Shown here piece after piece: positions 50,378 to 51,136 of a stretch of 51,136 nt of DNA (its first letter is position 1; the number at the start of each line of letters is the position of its first letter). The notes beneath the pieces are model-generated. The model was not told the DNA's origin. It did no database searches and saw only the letters and a program-made list of their open reading frames with translations. Origin of the DNA: Dictyobacter arantiisoli (GTDB taxonomy: Bacteria > Chloroflexota > Ktedonobacteria > Ktedonobacterales > Ktedonobacteraceae); the NCBI RefSeq assembly GCF_008326305.1, contig NZ_BIXY01000010.1, positions 1-51,136 on the forward strand, given 5' to 3'. Both the position numbers and the translations under genes were made by a program.

Positions 50378-51136
50378 ATGAGTGATGAACAAACAATTTA
50401 TATTAGCCCGGAAGATGATCTGACGACCGTGCGTGAGCGTTTGGAGCAGCTTCAAACACGTAAAGTGACTCTGGTAATACCAGCCCATACACAGCTGCGC
50501 AGTCATGTAGCCTGGAAATTACTCTATGCTCGTGCGCGCGAATTAGGGAAGGACGTCCTGATTGTGAGCTCGGACCCCCAGGTACGTTCTGTGGCCCATG
50601 CCGTAAAATTTAATGTGGCCCATTCACTTGAGTCTTCACAACAGGGACGCTCACGACCAACCGCGCCAGCACGTCCTGCGCGTAGTGTACCCACAAACCG
50701 GCCTCGCTCCACCAATCTCAGTCAACGCAGCACATCGACACGCACAAACACGACCCGTAGCACAAACAACCTGCGTCCACGCCCGCAGGAGATACGCTCC
50801 TGGCAGGGATCATCCGCCGAGGCCAACAAAGAGGCAGACCAACGCGAACAGCATGGTTATCAAGATGCTGACGCTCACATTGACGAAGTGCCCGATAATC
50901 GATTAGCATCAACCTTTCAATTACCGGAACAGGATTACTCGACACGATCCTACGATTACCAGATTAACGCGACGCCACCGATTCGTCCTCTTTCATCCGA
51001 TCAAATTGAAGATCCAGATCTTTTATTTGAGGATTATAATCAGGCTCGCGTTATCCGGCAGGCCGCTGAAGAAAAACCAGAGCCATCCAAACAACAGCCA
51101 GCGCCACCTGCCACGCCACGTATCACGTCCGAAAAG
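50378..51136 (+). CDS. Baseplate-J-like family protein, N-terminal part (runs off the window)
   Basis: From ATG 50378 the frame stays open for 253 codons to the window end. Residues 1-90 (IYISPEDDLTTVRERLEQLQ, TLVIPAHTQLRSHVAWKLLY, ARELGKDVLIVSSDPQVRSV) match the N-terminal domain seen in large Chloroflexota and actinobacterial proteins annotated as baseplate J-like. There it is followed by a membrane span and extracellular domains. Here a long Arg/Thr/Ser/Pro-rich linker follows (about 95-160), then an acidic region. The conserved C-terminal part is outside the window. The preceding FtsA-like gene is on the same strand, 263 bases upstream. Confidence 0.7.
   Translation, partial: MSDEQTIYISPEDDLTTVRERLEQLQTRKVTLVIPAHTQLRSHVAWKLLYARARELGKDVLIVSSDPQVRSVAHAVKFNVAHSLESSQQGRSRPTAPARPARSVPTNRPRSTNLSQRSTSTRTNTTRSTNNLRPRPQEIRSWQGSSAEANKEADQREQHGYQDADAHIDEVPDNRLASTFQLPEQDYSTRSYDYQINATPPIRPLSSDQIEDPDLLFEDYNQARVIRQAAEEKPEPSKQQPAPPATPRITSEK

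Overview
The window reads as chromosomal DNA of a Chloroflexota bacterium, most likely a Ktedonobacteria-type filamentous soil organism. This is an inference from gene content, not a database match. Supporting features are moderate GC with AT-rich gaps, a PASTA-domain Ser/Thr kinase next to a second kinase-like fusion protein, a complete minCDE set, SelB, a luciferase-like (F420-type) oxidoreductase, a GH57 enzyme beside a GT4 glycosyltransferase, and an FtsA-like ATPase followed by a gene whose N-terminus looks like Chloroflexota baseplate-J-like proteins. Most of the window is housekeeping or metabolic. No phage, CRISPR array, rRNA or tRNA was recognised.

Layout. 0-3 kb: start of an outgoing transposase on the minus strand, a UbiB/ABC1 kinase and a metallo-beta-lactamase-fold hydrolase. 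3.4-8.2 kb: aroE, an ACT-domain protein, and a convergent pair of aromatic ring-cleavage-type enzymes (FAH-family hydrolase and two-domain extradiol dioxygenase), then an unknown membrane protein. 8.7-10.9 kb: minC-minD-minE on the minus strand with its own promoter. 11.3-18.9 kb: aldose epimerase, a 250-bp inverted-repeat element, a pseudokinase-kelch membrane protein, a sugar isomerase, a small unknown protein, an M48 protease and an oxidoreductase that overlaps it convergently. 19.6-23.9 kb: GT4 glycosyltransferase and GH57 glucan enzyme, then an anchored lytic transglycosylase. 24-28.4 kb: short crotonase, lipoproteins, repeat fragments, a possible 47-residue peptide gene behind a near-consensus promoter, and a coupled pair of an unknown protein and a signal-less PhnD-like binding protein. 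28.5-38.4 kb: PASTA kinase, selB, uvrC, FmdB-type zinc ribbon, a soluble histidine kinase and a HAD hydrolase. 38.9-45.2 kb: a polar amino acid ABC transporter (ATPase, permease, binding lipoprotein), a secreted C39-like peptidase, a polynucleotide-kinase-like ATPase and a second, paralogous binding lipoprotein. 45.6-51.1 kb: alaS, an FtsA-like ATPase and the start of a long low-complexity protein that runs off the edge.

The least explained signal is in the gaps. Three copies of a dispersed element (2018-2147 minus, 5092-5219 plus, 38679-38890 plus) share a conserved head (ATGAGTTTTCGCACC...) and a GC-rich tail. Between them sits a 25-29 bp palindrome that is perfect in each copy although its sequence differs between copies. 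A second repeat family appears as a foldback or MITE-like element at 12.2-12.45 kb and as a single arm at 26.12-26.19 kb. Several other intergenic regions carry long perfect hairpins, notably a doublet at 37318-37437.

Limits: functions come from motif reading only, start sites were chosen by ribosome-binding-site spacing, and promoters and terminators are sequence predictions.
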